NCBI GenBank assembly: GCA_012841065.1
Contig: DUVI01000029.1
Span: forward strand, 1 to 64,000
Direction: 5' to 3'
Length of the DNA: 64,000 nucleotides
Origin: Bacillota bacterium
GTDB lineage: Bacteria > Bacillota > Sulfobacillia > Fermentithermobacillales > Fermentithermobacillaceae
Position 1 is the stretch's first letter. Each line of letters opens with the position of its first letter. A program made the position numbers and the translations under genes. Shown here one piece after another: positions 16,735 through 25,561 of the stretch. The notes beneath the pieces were generated by a model, which saw nothing but the letters and a program-made list of their open reading frames with translations, searched no databases and was not told where the DNA came from.

Positions 16735-18027
16735 CTAGCTTGCTGGCATCTGGGTTTTGCAAAACCTTACAGGGTCCCAAAAAGCAAGCATTTTCTCGCG
16801 GCGAAGTATCTCAGGCTTAAAAACTTTGCTATGTTTGTGCCCCCACATAAGGGCTGAATCCCCGTATTTTTGTTCTATGCCCGTCAAAGCCAGTTCAAGC
16901 GAAACAGAACCCCCTGCAGTATTCCGGTTGACCGATTGGCCCAAAGCCATCTGGGCCACCGGCACCTTGTCGATATCTTTGAAGGTAAGCGATACGGCTG
17001 AAACCCGGCATAAAACCTCATCACTTAACTCAGACAACATATTCTCAAAAAGCTGGAAAACCAGCGTTTTTAAAGCTTCAAACCTGCACACAGGCCGTAC
17101 CGATTGCTTCTCCCGGACCACAGGCTTAAATGTACCTGATAAAGTTATGGTTAAATGCTTGAACCCTGTGCCGCTTTGGATCAATTGTTCTGATACTTCC
17201 CGCAACGCAGGCTCAAGTATCTGAGGTGTTAAAGTGTCCATGGGGTTTTCTACGGTGATTGCTTTTTCAATATATGGCTTTGGATACAAAGGCTTCACCT
17301 TAGAACGGTCCCGGCCGTTTACCCAGTCAATAACCGGGTACGCCCAATCACCTATTTGTGATGCAAGCCGGTTAGCCGTCATCTGTTGTAAATCTTTGAA
17401 GGTGCTAAACCCCAAGGCATACAGCTGGGATATCACATCCGGCGGCAAGGGCCATAACAGGGAAATGGGCATACCGGCTGAATAAACTGCTTCTTTCTCC
17501 CGCTTGATGTCTATTGAGATATAATTCGCGCCTGTTCCCACATATCCCCAGGGTTTTTTACCCGGCAATATTTTGCGTTCCTGGAACAACTTTTGAGCCA
17601 TCCACACCGCAGAACCTTTAGCCAAAAACTTCGAACGGCTTTTTGTAACAATGGCAATGTGGAACATGCCATCCAGTAACGCCAAAACTTCATCTAATGA
17701 TTTGCTGTTTGGGATTTCGACGAAAATCCCGCAACCTTCTTTGTCCGGCTCAATAAACGGAGTTATGGTTGCAAAGACATCAAGTACATGCTTGAGTCCG
17801 TTTGAAGTTGTATCCGATACCGGAACTACCTTGCACAAAGGCGATGCCAACCTGGCTTGCCTTACGGTGTCACCCGGCCTTACCCCGTCTTTGAATGAGT
17901 GTTCGTCACAATCTAAGATGCTGTCCTGAAAATATACGGCAAACGGAAGGTTAGGATCGATTTTGCGGTCTACCTTTTCCTGATATGCCTTTGCTCCGAT
18001 GAGTTTGAAATAATAAAGACCAGACAT
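16735..18027 (-). CDS. imuB: ImuB-like Y-family polymerase homologue, apparently catalytically inactive
   Basis: This is a protein of about 430 residues. It begins MSGLYYFKLIGAKAYQEKV, where active Y-family enzymes have an acidic D-x-D-x-F-F motif. The second catalytic SIDE motif is replaced around GCGIFVEIPNS. A thumb-like helix-hairpin-helix segment (LYALGFSTFKDLQQM) and a little-finger-like C-terminal part follow. ImuB proteins elsewhere are also catalytically dead and act as clamp-binding hubs for ImuC. The ATG at 18027 follows AGGTG. No imuA (RecA-like) gene is present here. Confidence 0.75.
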   Translation of the reverse strand: MSGLYYFKLIGAKAYQEKVDRKIDPNLPFAVYFQDSILDCDEHSFKDGVRPGDTVRQARLASPLCKVVPVSDTTSNGLKHVLDVFATITPFIEPDKEGCGIFVEIPNSKSLDEVLALLDGMFHIAIVTKSRSKFLAKGSAVWMAQKLFQERKILPGKKPWGYVGTGANYISIDIKREKEAVYSAGMPISLLWPLPPDVISQLYALGFSTFKDLQQMTANRLASQIGDWAYPVIDWVNGRDRSKVKPLYPKPYIEKAITVENPMDTLTPQILEPALREVSEQLIQSGTGFKHLTITLSGTFKPVVREKQSVRPVCRFEALKTLVFQLFENMLSELSDEVLCRVSAVSLTFKDIDKVPVAQMALGQSVNRNTAGGSVSLELALTGIEQKYGDSALMWGHKHSKVFKPEILRREKMLAFWDPVRFCKTQMPAS

Positions 18028-18028
18028 G

Positions 18029-18057
18029 CGATCACCTGTTCGATAGAACACTTGTTT
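18029..18057. promoter_or_regulatory. Two LexA (SOS) box-like sites upstream of imuB
   Basis: CGATCACCTGTTCG (18029-18042) matches the Gram-positive palindrome CGAAC-N4-GTTCG with one mismatch in the first half. GAACACTTGTTT (18046-18057) matches GAAC-N4-GTTC with one mismatch. Both lie immediately before the imuB start, and the first overlaps its ribosome binding site. Repression by LexA would fit a damage-inducible mutasome. Confidence 0.5.
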
Positions 18058-18089
18058 GGTTATTATCATAAGCTCCACAGGGGGTGAAG

Positions 18090-19349
18090 TCAAGGGGATT
18101 TCGGTATCTCCGGCGGATACCAGCTTGAATTGAGCTTTTCCGTCTTCACCACGTTGCCTTCACGTATATACTTCCGCCAGGTTTCAACCATGAAGCCGCT
18201 TCGCAATTTAGGGGTATCCTCAGCGTCCTTGCCGTTCATGCCATCGCCGGCTGTAACCTCGTCTGAAACGGGCTGGGCAGGAACTTCCTTAACCACTCTG
18301 GTTTCAATTTCGATAACCAGACCCGGGTCTTTCTTGCCGAACACTTTGACGGTCAAACACCCGTCCTGGGCCCGGATTTTCAAAATACACGGCGTATCAA
18401 GGCTGTTCATCATTTTTAGGTCCAAAATATCATAAGCCACCGTAGCATCTAGCCCGAGGGGCACATAACTTACCGGCATTCCGTGGTTATACTGCTCGAC
18501 AACTTCAAATCCGGCCTTGAGCAGCGCCACATACAGGGTAGTTGAGACCTGGCACACTCCTCCGCCATAATCGTCCACCACTTGGTCTCCTATGAATACC
18601 CCGGCTTTTCTGTATCCCTTTTCCTTTGACCTGGGGCCGGTAATATGGTTGAACGACAGCACCTGCCCCGGATCAATGGTAAGCCCGTCGAGAGCGGCGC
18701 TTGCAAGTGATATGTTGTACGCCCGGTCGTTTCTGTCCTCGTAGTAAGTGGAATAAGAAGATATAACCTCCAGCGGGAGATAGCTTTCCAGCTGCTCGGT
18801 TGTCACTTTAGGCTCTATATAGACAAGGGGCAGGTAAATCTGGCCGGGAATCTCGGTCCACTTCTCATCACCGAAAGCACGTCCGGCGAGTGCATCTATA
18901 TTTACCAAAACACCGGGCCTGCTCTTCGTCACCTCTACCCTGTCGTCCTGGCTGATCTTGAAGGAAGCATCGATGGGATCCTGACTGAAACGTTCAGCTA
19001 CCTCATGGAGCCACAAGGCCTTACGTTGTTCATCCACATGGAATAAGAGGGGATACCGGCTCTTTGAGATAAGCCACAGGGGACGCCTGAGTGCCTTGAG
19101 GGTATTTTCGACATCAGGGATAATTCCTACGGATACCATCTGGTACTGCTCAGAATCTCCGTCAAGGCCTACGACCTCAAGGGAACGCGTTTCCCATGAC
19201 AGGGCTTCTTCCAGGACCAGTGCAGCTTGGCTGAAACTCAACCAATCCAGCTTGATCCCACACACCTGGGTTCCCGGCAACACTACCAGGTAACCTGAAA
19301 GTGAGATGCATACCAGCACCGCAAGGAGAATCCAATGATGCCGCTTCAT
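18090..19349 (-). CDS. VanW-family protein
   Basis: This is a protein of about 419 residues. An N-terminal membrane or signal segment (RHHWILLAVLVCISLSGYLVV) is followed by a peptidoglycan-binding-type region. The VanW domain comes next, with LSFNHITGPRSKEKGYRKAGVF and DYGGGVCQVSTTLYVALLKAG. A C-terminal strand-rich G5-like tail ends in the KTEKLNSSWYPP segment. VanW proteins occur in some vancomycin-resistance clusters and many Bacillota genomes, with an unproven wall-related role. The ATG at 19349 follows GGAGCAGGG. It follows the ECF sigma gene at 96 bases on the same strand. Confidence 0.85.
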   Translation of the reverse strand: MKRHHWILLAVLVCISLSGYLVVLPGTQVCGIKLDWLSFSQAALVLEEALSWETRSLEVVGLDGDSEQYQMVSVGIIPDVENTLKALRRPLWLISKSRYPLLFHVDEQRKALWLHEVAERFSQDPIDASFKISQDDRVEVTKSRPGVLVNIDALAGRAFGDEKWTEIPGQIYLPLVYIEPKVTTEQLESYLPLEVISSYSTYYEDRNDRAYNISLASAALDGLTIDPGQVLSFNHITGPRSKEKGYRKAGVFIGDQVVDDYGGGVCQVSTTLYVALLKAGFEVVEQYNHGMPVSYVPLGLDATVAYDILDLKMMNSLDTPCILKIRAQDGCLTVKVFGKKDPGLVIEIETRVVKEVPAQPVSDEVTAGDGMNGKDAEDTPKLRSGFMVETWRKYIREGNVVKTEKLNSSWYPPEIPKSP

Positions 19350-19445
19350 TACCCTGCTCCGGAATGGTTTTCGGCCCGTCAACACGCACCCTGCCGCTGA
19401 TCCATATATATTCCGGGGCTGAAGGGAAGGATTCCTGAGCGGTTC

Positions 19446-20090
19446 TCAAAAAGATGCAGCTTTTGCAGAACCGGGAGATTGCCAACCCAAATCTACGACT
19501 TTCGCCTGCAAGATATTCCTAGCCCTGGACAACCTGGACTTGACAGTGCCAACCGGGCAGCACATCCGCTTGGCTACTTCCTTGCCCGAGTATTCCAGCA
19601 CATCGTGGAGCATTACCGTGTCCCTGTAGTAGTCAGGCAGAGATTCTATAGCTTCCAAAATAACGTCCCGTCCGGCTTGTGCTTCTAATAGGTCCAACAA
19701 TTCACACTCTTCGGCAGGGAAGTCAACAGGCTGTTCATCCCCGTCCTTGCTGGTGAGGACCGGCCACGCAACTGTAGGAACCCCCTTCTTTCGCATTTTG
19801 TCTATGCAGAGGTTCGTGGCTACCCTTCTCATCCACCTGCCTAAAGACGCTCGCCCCGAATATGTACCGATTGAGGAATAAACCCGCAAGAAAACTTCCT
19901 GAGTCAGGTCTTCTGCGTCCTCGGCTCTTGTGACGATACCTAACACATGCAGGTAGATCTGTTTGTAATAGCGGTTGTACAGTATTTCAAAAGCCTCTTC
20001 ATCACCCAGGGAGATCTTCCGCGCAAGAGCTAAGTCTTGTTCCACCAAATGCTCCGATGCCTGATATCCGGCTGATAGTTCAACTGCCAC
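19446..20090 (-). CDS. ECF-type RNA polymerase sigma factor
   Basis: This protein of about 214 residues has region 2 (EAFEILYNRYYKQIYLHVLGIV ... AEDLTQEVFLRVY) and region 4 (ESLPDYYRDTVMLHDVLEYSGKEVAKRMCCPVGTVKSRLSRAR). It resembles the SigW/RpoE class that answers envelope stress. The GTG at 20090 has GGAGGG upstream. No anti-sigma factor is adjacent; the next gene is vanW. A wall-stress regulon is a reasonable inference. Confidence 0.9.
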   Translation of the reverse strand: MAVELSAGYQASEHLVEQDLALARKISLGDEEAFEILYNRYYKQIYLHVLGIVTRAEDAEDLTQEVFLRVYSSIGTYSGRASLGRWMRRVATNLCIDKMRKKGVPTVAWPVLTSKDGDEQPVDFPAEECELLDLLEAQAGRDVILEAIESLPDYYRDTVMLHDVLEYSGKEVAKRMCCPVGTVKSRLSRARNILQAKVVDLGWQSPGSAKAASF

Positions 20091-20160
20091 GGTGCAACCC
20101 TCCAGTTCCAACTCTCGTCATCACCAATAGTAAGGGGTTCAGCGCGTGAATTCTTCAGCC

Positions 20161-20195
20161 AAAAGAGAAAACCGCCTAAGCTATTTGGCCTAGGC
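20161..20195 (-). terminator. Rho-independent terminator after the sensor kinase gene
   Basis: On the minus strand, GCCTAGGC pairs with GCTTAGGC (one G-U pair) around a 6-base loop, followed by GGTTTTCTCTTTT. It would end the flavoprotein-response regulator-kinase transcript. Confidence 0.65.
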
Positions 20196-20254
20196 ATTTT
20201 GGCGCAGAGCCTTCAGTTGAGTCACGATTCCAGACCTAAGGAGACTTGTTATTG

Positions 20255-21868
20255 TCAGTCAGAAGAAGAGCGTTCACCGATAGGCACCGTCACACTCAGG
20301 AGGGTTCCTCTCCCCAATTCAGATGATATTTGGATGGATGCGCCCAACAATTCTGCCCGTTCAAACATGCCCACCAGACCCATCTGCCCGGCGGTCACCA
20401 AAGAACCAGGTGCAGCTTGTGGGGGCTCAAAGCCTTTGCCGTTGTCTCTTACCTCTATTTTGAGTGAGTTTTCTTCAAACCCGAGCCTCAGTTCTATCAA
20501 GTTTGCTCCCGAGTGTTTCACAGCGTTGGACAGGCCTTCCTGGACTATCCTGAACACCAGCGCCTCCACTTCCCGCGGAAGCTCCCGGACAGTACCTGAT
20601 ACATCAAACACCACACGGAAACCTTCCCTTTCAGCCTGGTCACACAGCCACTCACACGCTGGCACAAAGCCGAAATCGTCGAGTACCGGCGGCCTCAGAT
20701 TCCTGGCAAACTCTCTCAAGTCCGCGATAGTCTCATCTAACAGCGAATCTATGTCTGTAAGAAGTACTTGTACATGGTCATCAGGGGATTGGTTTTGCGA
20801 CACGGCCTTTTCAAGAAGGTCAAGCCTCCTCCTGAGTGCTACCAGATACTGAATCGCCCCGTCATGAAGTTCTCTGGCAATCCTGGCTCTTTCTTCTTCC
20901 TGGGCCAGGTCGGCCACTGAAAGGTACTCGCGCATCATCTCTTCACGGTTTCTGGACACATACAGAGCCTTGTCCCTCTTTTCAATCTCTTCCCAAAGGC
21001 GCTTTTCAGTGGAGGTATCCCTGGCGATTCCCTGGTGGTGGAGCAGTTCAAAACCCTGGTACAAGAGGGATGCACGCACATCCAGTTTCACCATGTGCCC
21101 GTCTTTCCGCTGTATAATCCAGGAGTACTCGATATGCTTCTGACGGTTGCGCACCGCACTCTTCAATGTAGACACAGTAATCGCCCACGACTCAGGAGTC
21201 ACAAATTCTCCGAAATACCTGCCGCACAGTTCTTCAGGCTCATATCCGAGCATCTCCATGCTTTGGGAATTGACATATAGAAAGCGGCCGCCCCTGTCCA
21301 GCACGAAAACAAGGTCCCCTGCGTTTTCCATGAGCATATGGTATCTTTCTTCAGATCGTTTGAGATCCTCGATTAAGGCCGCTTTAGACGCTATCATCGC
21401 TGCCTGGCTTGCAACCGCCATTATGAGCTCAGGGTCGGCCTGGAAAAACCGGAGGTCATCTTGACGGGCCAGCAGCATAAAGCCAGTTACCTCGTACCCA
21501 AGGATCATAGGAACTATGGCTGCAAATGAAAACTCAAGCGTTCCCAACACCGAATCCTTGTGGCCTTTGGTGAGAATATAAGGGCGGTGCGGGTTAAGCG
21601 CAGATTGCATGAGGCAAGAACCGGCGTCCACGCGCAAAGTGATATCGGGCGAGACCAGCAAATTGTGCTTGCCAATTGACGACACCACATAGGCCGATTT
21701 TGAAGCGGGCTCATAGAGCAGGATGGCTACCGCATCAATTTCAAAACTGTCCAGGATAAGCCGGGCGATTCTATCCAGCGCCTCATCCCGTGTAAGATTA
21801 CCACGGGTTATCCTCCCCATTTCGAGCAAAAGAAAAGTGCCTGCTTTCCAGCCGGGCATATCACCCAT
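20255..21868 (-). CDS. NarL-system sensor histidine kinase (GAF-PAS-HisKA_3-HATPase)
   Basis: This 537-residue protein shows no transmembrane segment. It has a GAF-like domain (about 1-165), a PAS domain (about 175-300, ENAGDLVFVLDRGGRFLYVNSQSMEMLGYEPEEL region), a HisKA_3 dimerisation helix with the phosphoacceptor in ARIARELHDG, and an HATPase_c domain (DNGKGFEPP, GLVGMFERAELLGA). It is therefore a cytosolic sensor that may read redox state or a ligand. It overlaps the response regulator gene by eight bases and should phosphorylate it. Confidence 0.92.
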   Translation of the reverse strand: MGDMPGWKAGTFLLLEMGRITRGNLTRDEALDRIARLILDSFEIDAVAILLYEPASKSAYVVSSIGKHNLLVSPDITLRVDAGSCLMQSALNPHRPYILTKGHKDSVLGTLEFSFAAIVPMILGYEVTGFMLLARQDDLRFFQADPELIMAVASQAAMIASKAALIEDLKRSEERYHMLMENAGDLVFVLDRGGRFLYVNSQSMEMLGYEPEELCGRYFGEFVTPESWAITVSTLKSAVRNRQKHIEYSWIIQRKDGHMVKLDVRASLLYQGFELLHHQGIARDTSTEKRLWEEIEKRDKALYVSRNREEMMREYLSVADLAQEEERARIARELHDGAIQYLVALRRRLDLLEKAVSQNQSPDDHVQVLLTDIDSLLDETIADLREFARNLRPPVLDDFGFVPACEWLCDQAEREGFRVVFDVSGTVRELPREVEALVFRIVQEGLSNAVKHSGANLIELRLGFEENSLKIEVRDNGKGFEPPQAAPGSLVTAGQMGLVGMFERAELLGASIQISSELGRGTLLSVTVPIGERSSSD

Positions 21869-22640
21869 CAGGGTTCACCTCAATGTGTTCCCGCGTGATG
21901 ATACCTTGTTTGAGTCCTGCAACCACCGCCTGAGTGCGGGAGCTAACCCCCAACTTGTCGAAGACGGAACTCAGGTGCGACTGGACGGTCCTGGGGCTGA
22001 CGTCAAGCTCAAAAGCGATTTCTTTGTTGGACAAGCCGTTTGCTGCAAGTTTAAGGATGTGGGTTTCCCTGGGCGTAAGCACCCCATCTTGTGACAGACG
22101 GCCTGTATCCTGAGAATCGCTGTCAGGCAAGTGAGTTCCACTTTCAGAAACCTCAGCCCCTCTTTCGCCTTGATTCTCCGGCGGATAACCCGACCACCTG
22201 GCAATCCTGGTAAACACCTCTCTGGCAATGTCGGGATGAAGAATGCATTCTCCCAGGGCGGTAGTTCTGATAGCTTGGACAAGTTCTTCTGACCTGACGC
22301 TCTTGAGAATATAGCCAGAAGCACCGTTTTCAATAAGGCGGGAAACATAGGCAAAGTCGTCGTAAGCAGTTAGGGCCAGGATGAATATGTCAGGAAATCT
22401 CTCTTTGATCTGTCTTGTAGCTTCTATCCCGTTCATGCGGGGCATTGACACATCCATTGCAATTACATCAGGGGAAAGCTTCGCGGCCAGCTCAACCGCT
22501 TCAAATCCGTCAGAAGCTTCCCCCACCACTTCGATGTCAGGTTCCCCTTCAAGCAGCCGCCTCGTGCCCTCTCGCACAAGGGCGTGATCGTCACATAGGA
22601 GAACTCGTATTTTCCCCTTACTTGGACCCTTGGAGGGCAT
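21861..22640 (-). CDS. NarL/FixJ-family response regulator
   Basis: This 259-residue protein has a receiver domain (VLLCDDHALVREG, phosphoacceptor Asp63 in VIAMDVSMPRMNG, Lys in YILKSV) and a C-terminal LuxR-type HTH (LTPRETHILKLAANGLSNKEIAFELDVSPRTVQSHLSSVFDKLGV). A poorly conserved linker of about 40 residues separates them. Its start lies inside the end of the FMN-binding gene (23-base overlap), and its end overlaps the kinase start, so all three are coupled. Confidence 0.93.
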   Translation of the reverse strand: MPSKGPSKGKIRVLLCDDHALVREGTRRLLEGEPDIEVVGEASDGFEAVELAAKLSPDVIAMDVSMPRMNGIEATRQIKERFPDIFILALTAYDDFAYVSRLIENGASGYILKSVRSEELVQAIRTTALGECILHPDIAREVFTRIARWSGYPPENQGERGAEVSESGTHLPDSDSQDTGRLSQDGVLTPRETHILKLAANGLSNKEIAFELDVSPRTVQSHLSSVFDKLGVSSRTQAVVAGLKQGIITREHIEVNPDG

Positions 22641-23730
22641 TTTTCACCGCCTCAATAACTCCTTCGCTCGCGAAGGTCGCCCCCGCAACCGTATCAACAT
22701 CAAGGCTTTGCTTGTCAATGATGTCTTGGGGGACATACTTGAACGCCGGGTCGGATATTCCGGCGGTCTCCCTGTGTTCAAGCACCTTGATGTCCACTAT
22801 CTTGCCGCCTTCCATGGTCACAGAAACCTTTATGGGACCGAACAAACCGTTTCCGGTACCCCCATACTCGCCGTCAGCTATCTCAGTGATATCTTTGGGT
22901 ACATCCCCTGCACCCTGTCTCACGCCAAACGGCTTCAAAGCGTCTTTGACTGCGTCAATGATGCCTTCACTTGTAAACGTAGCTCCTGTGATGGTATCCA
23001 CATCAACAGTCTGCTTTTCAATCATGGACTCGGGAACGCGAGAGAAGGCAGGATCGGCAATCCCTGCAGTCTCACGGTGCTCCAAAACCTTGATTTCCGT
23101 AACCTTACCGGCCTTTGCGGTCACAGCTACCTTAATAGGGCCGAACAGCCCAGTGCCGGAACCTTCATAAGTCCCGTCAGGCAATTGTGCAAAGTCTATT
23201 GCCAGCTCACCGTCACCGGCACTCGGGGCAATAGCTGCCGACAAAAAAGCCAGCGCCTTGCTCACTCCGGCTTTTACAGCCCCTGAAGACACAGTGGCGC
23301 CTGAGATGCCGTCAACCCCGGCCGGATTGTCAATTCCCCTGAACCGGGCCAGAAAAGCTTCATCCTTAACGCGTGTGCCAATGCCGGGCGTTTCAGACAT
23401 GGAGACTATCTGCACATCAGTAATCTTACCGTCTGTACCTACACCGACCATCATCTGGATGGATTCAGAACCGTAACCCTGGGCTTCCACCTGCACAGCT
23501 GCTCCTACTACCTGAGAACCTTTCTTACCTATCCAGTATCTCGTGCCGTCAAGTGCTTGCTCTTCAACAGCGGAAGCTCCGGAAATAACTTCTCTTGCTG
23601 CATTTAGAAGGTCTTCCTCAGCGCGTTTATCGATTATAGGCTTGGTCTTAGCGTACACCGCAGCCAGTCCCAGTCCGGCCACAGCACAAATAAGCGCCAG
23701 AGTCAAGCCCAGCTTGGCCACTTGTTTCAT
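22618..23730 (-). CDS. Membrane-anchored protein with three FMN-binding domains
   Basis: This 370-residue protein has an N-terminal membrane anchor (LGLTLALICAVAGLGLAAVY) followed by an RnfG-like domain with the flavinylation motif SGATVSS. Two near-identical FMN_bind repeats of about 95 residues follow, carrying TGATFTS and AGATFAS. ApbE-type enzymes attach FMN to the Thr of such motifs. This suggests a multi-flavin extracytoplasmic electron conduit. It shares an operon with a two-component system, which may tune it to redox conditions. An AGGAGG site precedes the ATG. No apbE or rnf genes are in the window. Confidence 0.9.
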   Translation of the reverse strand: MKQVAKLGLTLALICAVAGLGLAAVYAKTKPIIDKRAEEDLLNAAREVISGASAVEEQALDGTRYWIGKKGSQVVGAAVQVEAQGYGSESIQMMVGVGTDGKITDVQIVSMSETPGIGTRVKDEAFLARFRGIDNPAGVDGISGATVSSGAVKAGVSKALAFLSAAIAPSAGDGELAIDFAQLPDGTYEGSGTGLFGPIKVAVTAKAGKVTEIKVLEHRETAGIADPAFSRVPESMIEKQTVDVDTITGATFTSEGIIDAVKDALKPFGVRQGAGDVPKDITEIADGEYGGTGNGLFGPIKVSVTMEGGKIVDIKVLEHRETAGISDPAFKYVPQDIIDKQSLDVDTVAGATFASEGVIEAVKNALQGSK

Positions 23731-23784
23731 GTCGCCTACCTCCTCAAAATTGCAGACTTCACACTGTATGGGTTACCATCTTGA

Positions 23785-23813
23785 ATGATAACATATCAGC
23801 TATGTTTTGTGCA
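23785..23813 (-). promoter_or_regulatory. Candidate promoter of the FMN-binding/two-component operon
   Basis: On the minus strand TGCACA and TATCAT are spaced by 17 bases, and the -10 box carries a TGn extension. The match to consensus is moderate. It lies about 55-85 bases before the first gene of the operon. Confidence 0.35.
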
Positions 23814-23892
23814 GGAGGAACCAAATCAGAGGGTGTATTATTGTATACTAATATATTGACGGTACCGGCAATGCCCGCTATTGGAGGATAAA

Positions 23893-24705
23893 ATGGGAAG
23901 AGTAAAGTTAGAGCACGGATTGGTCAAATATATCGCCGACGACAAGATCTACTATGTGAAACAGCACTTTGACCCATCCCTCATGCCCGGCCATTCTTCC
24001 CACCGATTCGTGGTCCATGAAACTTTCTTCAGCTACGGGCCTATCGAGAGAATTGTAAGCCTCCTGGGAATAGGGCGGGTCAACATCGTATCGGTAAAGC
24101 TTGAACACGAGATGGATCTGAGCCACGAAGACCGCGAAAAGCTCACTGAGCTGGTTGGCCCCAAGTTCTACTTCTCAAGAGCTGCTTACCAATATGACAA
24201 GAACTCCCTGCCCCACAAAGATCCTGAAACCGCTATGGGATACCAAGTCGTATTCGACACAGTGATGAGAAATTGGGATAACGGCGAGAGAAACATATGG
24301 TACGTGTCCGGTGTTCCGGTTTGGTTTGACTTTGGCGCCAGCCTTGATCCCCGGTGCCACAACATATACCGTTTCTTGCTCAAACTGCAGGACGCTGCAG
24401 ATACCGGACGGGTCTCGTCAATCAAGCGTTACTTCGAGAACTTCTCGCGACATAGAAATGACATCCTAAACAGGGCGATAAGCATGGTCAAAAGCATAAC
24501 TCTAAGTGAAATCAGAACCATCGTTGACGTTGCGGAAGATCGCTACGCCGGATATTTCGCTGAATACCTTGCTAAGAACGTGTCGCAAATTGACGATGAC
24601 ATTGATATAATGAGGGGAGCTTTTTTGCAAAAGGAACTCGAAAGCGATCGTTCGCTTATCTACACGTCAATACCGAGAGAAGTCTTCGGGCGTCAAGTCA
24701 AGTAG
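23893..24705 (+). CDS. Putative HipA/phosphoinositide-kinase-like protein
   Basis: This is a protein of about 270 residues with no clear named family. The central part has an atypical kinase catalytic pattern. Asp122 starts a D-T-V-M-R-N-W-D-N segment, Asn134 follows, and then a D-F-G triad sits at about 146-148, with a short beta-hairpin between them as in HipA and PI3/4-kinase folds. An N-terminal lobe with several beta strands and Lys residues precedes it, and a helical C-terminal region follows. The ATG at 23893 follows TTGGAGG. It lies 32 bases before a PHP phosphoesterase gene, suggesting opposed or linked phosphate chemistry. The family assignment is tentative. Confidence 0.5.
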   Translation: MGRVKLEHGLVKYIADDKIYYVKQHFDPSLMPGHSSHRFVVHETFFSYGPIERIVSLLGIGRVNIVSVKLEHEMDLSHEDREKLTELVGPKFYFSRAAYQYDKNSLPHKDPETAMGYQVVFDTVMRNWDNGERNIWYVSGVPVWFDFGASLDPRCHNIYRFLLKLQDAADTGRVSSIKRYFENFSRHRNDILNRAISMVKSITLSEIRTIVDVAEDRYAGYFAEYLAKNVSQIDDDIDIMRGAFLQKELESDRSLIYTSIPREVFGRQVK

Positions 24706-24737
24706 GGTTGCCGAAATCTTTGGACCGGAGGAAACCT

Positions 24738-25400
24738 TTGACCAAAAACCGTGGCTTCCGAATGGATTTGCACATACACTCGATGTACTCAGGCGAGTCC
24801 CTGGCAGATCCCCGGGACATCCTGGAGACAGCCATCGAGCGGGGGCTTGATGGCATTTGCATCACCGAACACCATAGTTTATATGCCAGTCGACCTTTTG
24901 AGAGACTGAAGAAACAATACCCTTCTCTGGTTGTGCTAAGGGGAGTTGAGATTTCTACAGACGCCGGTCATATGCTGGTCTATGGGGTTGACGACACTGA
25001 ATGGGATGACTGGGGAAACAGCAAGCCGGTCAACGGCCAGGAACTGATAGACCGTGTCCTGAGACTTGGGGGAGTCGCCATCCCCGCTCATCCGTGGCAA
25101 GTTATGGAGAGTGCAGGCAACCAGGAAGGCCTGCAATTCACTGTAGATGAGAGGATTAGTACCCTCAGCAATCTCACCGCCATAGAAGTATGCAACGGCA
25201 AACAGTTGGGCCACCCAAGCATATGTGAGATCCTGGGCGCTTACGCCAAACAGATGGGCCTTGGCGGAATTGGCGGAAGCGATGCCCATGCACCTGAAAA
25301 CGTAGGCAATGCGTACACTGTTTTCAAAACTCCGGTTTGTTCATCCAGGGATCTTGTCAAGGCCATCCTTTCAAAGATGTATTACCCCCAAACCTCATAA
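24738..25400 (+). CDS. PHP-domain phosphoesterase
   Basis: This is a protein of about 220 residues with the PHP metal-site motifs MDLHIHSMYS, ITEHHS, VEIST, AHPW and GSDAH. These give the His/Asp/Glu set for a trinuclear metal centre. Such stand-alone PHP proteins hydrolyse phosphoesters, for example histidinol phosphate, nucleoside 3',5'-bisphosphates or short oligonucleotides; the substrate is not clear here. A TTG start at 24738 follows GGAGGAAACC and is preferred; a TTG at 24708 is also possible. It is probably co-transcribed with the kinase-like gene. Confidence 0.85.
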   Translation: MTKNRGFRMDLHIHSMYSGESLADPRDILETAIERGLDGICITEHHSLYASRPFERLKKQYPSLVVLRGVEISTDAGHMLVYGVDDTEWDDWGNSKPVNGQELIDRVLRLGGVAIPAHPWQVMESAGNQEGLQFTVDERISTLSNLTAIEVCNGKQLGHPSICEILGAYAKQMGLGGIGGSDAHAPENVGNAYTVFKTPVCSSRDLVKAILSKMYYPQTS

Positions 25401-25561
25401 ATTCAAAATTCTAAACATCTAACCTCAGCTATGCTAATACACCTATAGAGATCCAAATGCTTTGTAGATCCGGGTAGCAACCCGTTTGTGTACAGGCAGG
25501 CCAGACAAAAACAGGGCAGCCCCTGTACTTGGGCACATCACTGAGGTTAGGAGACCGGACG

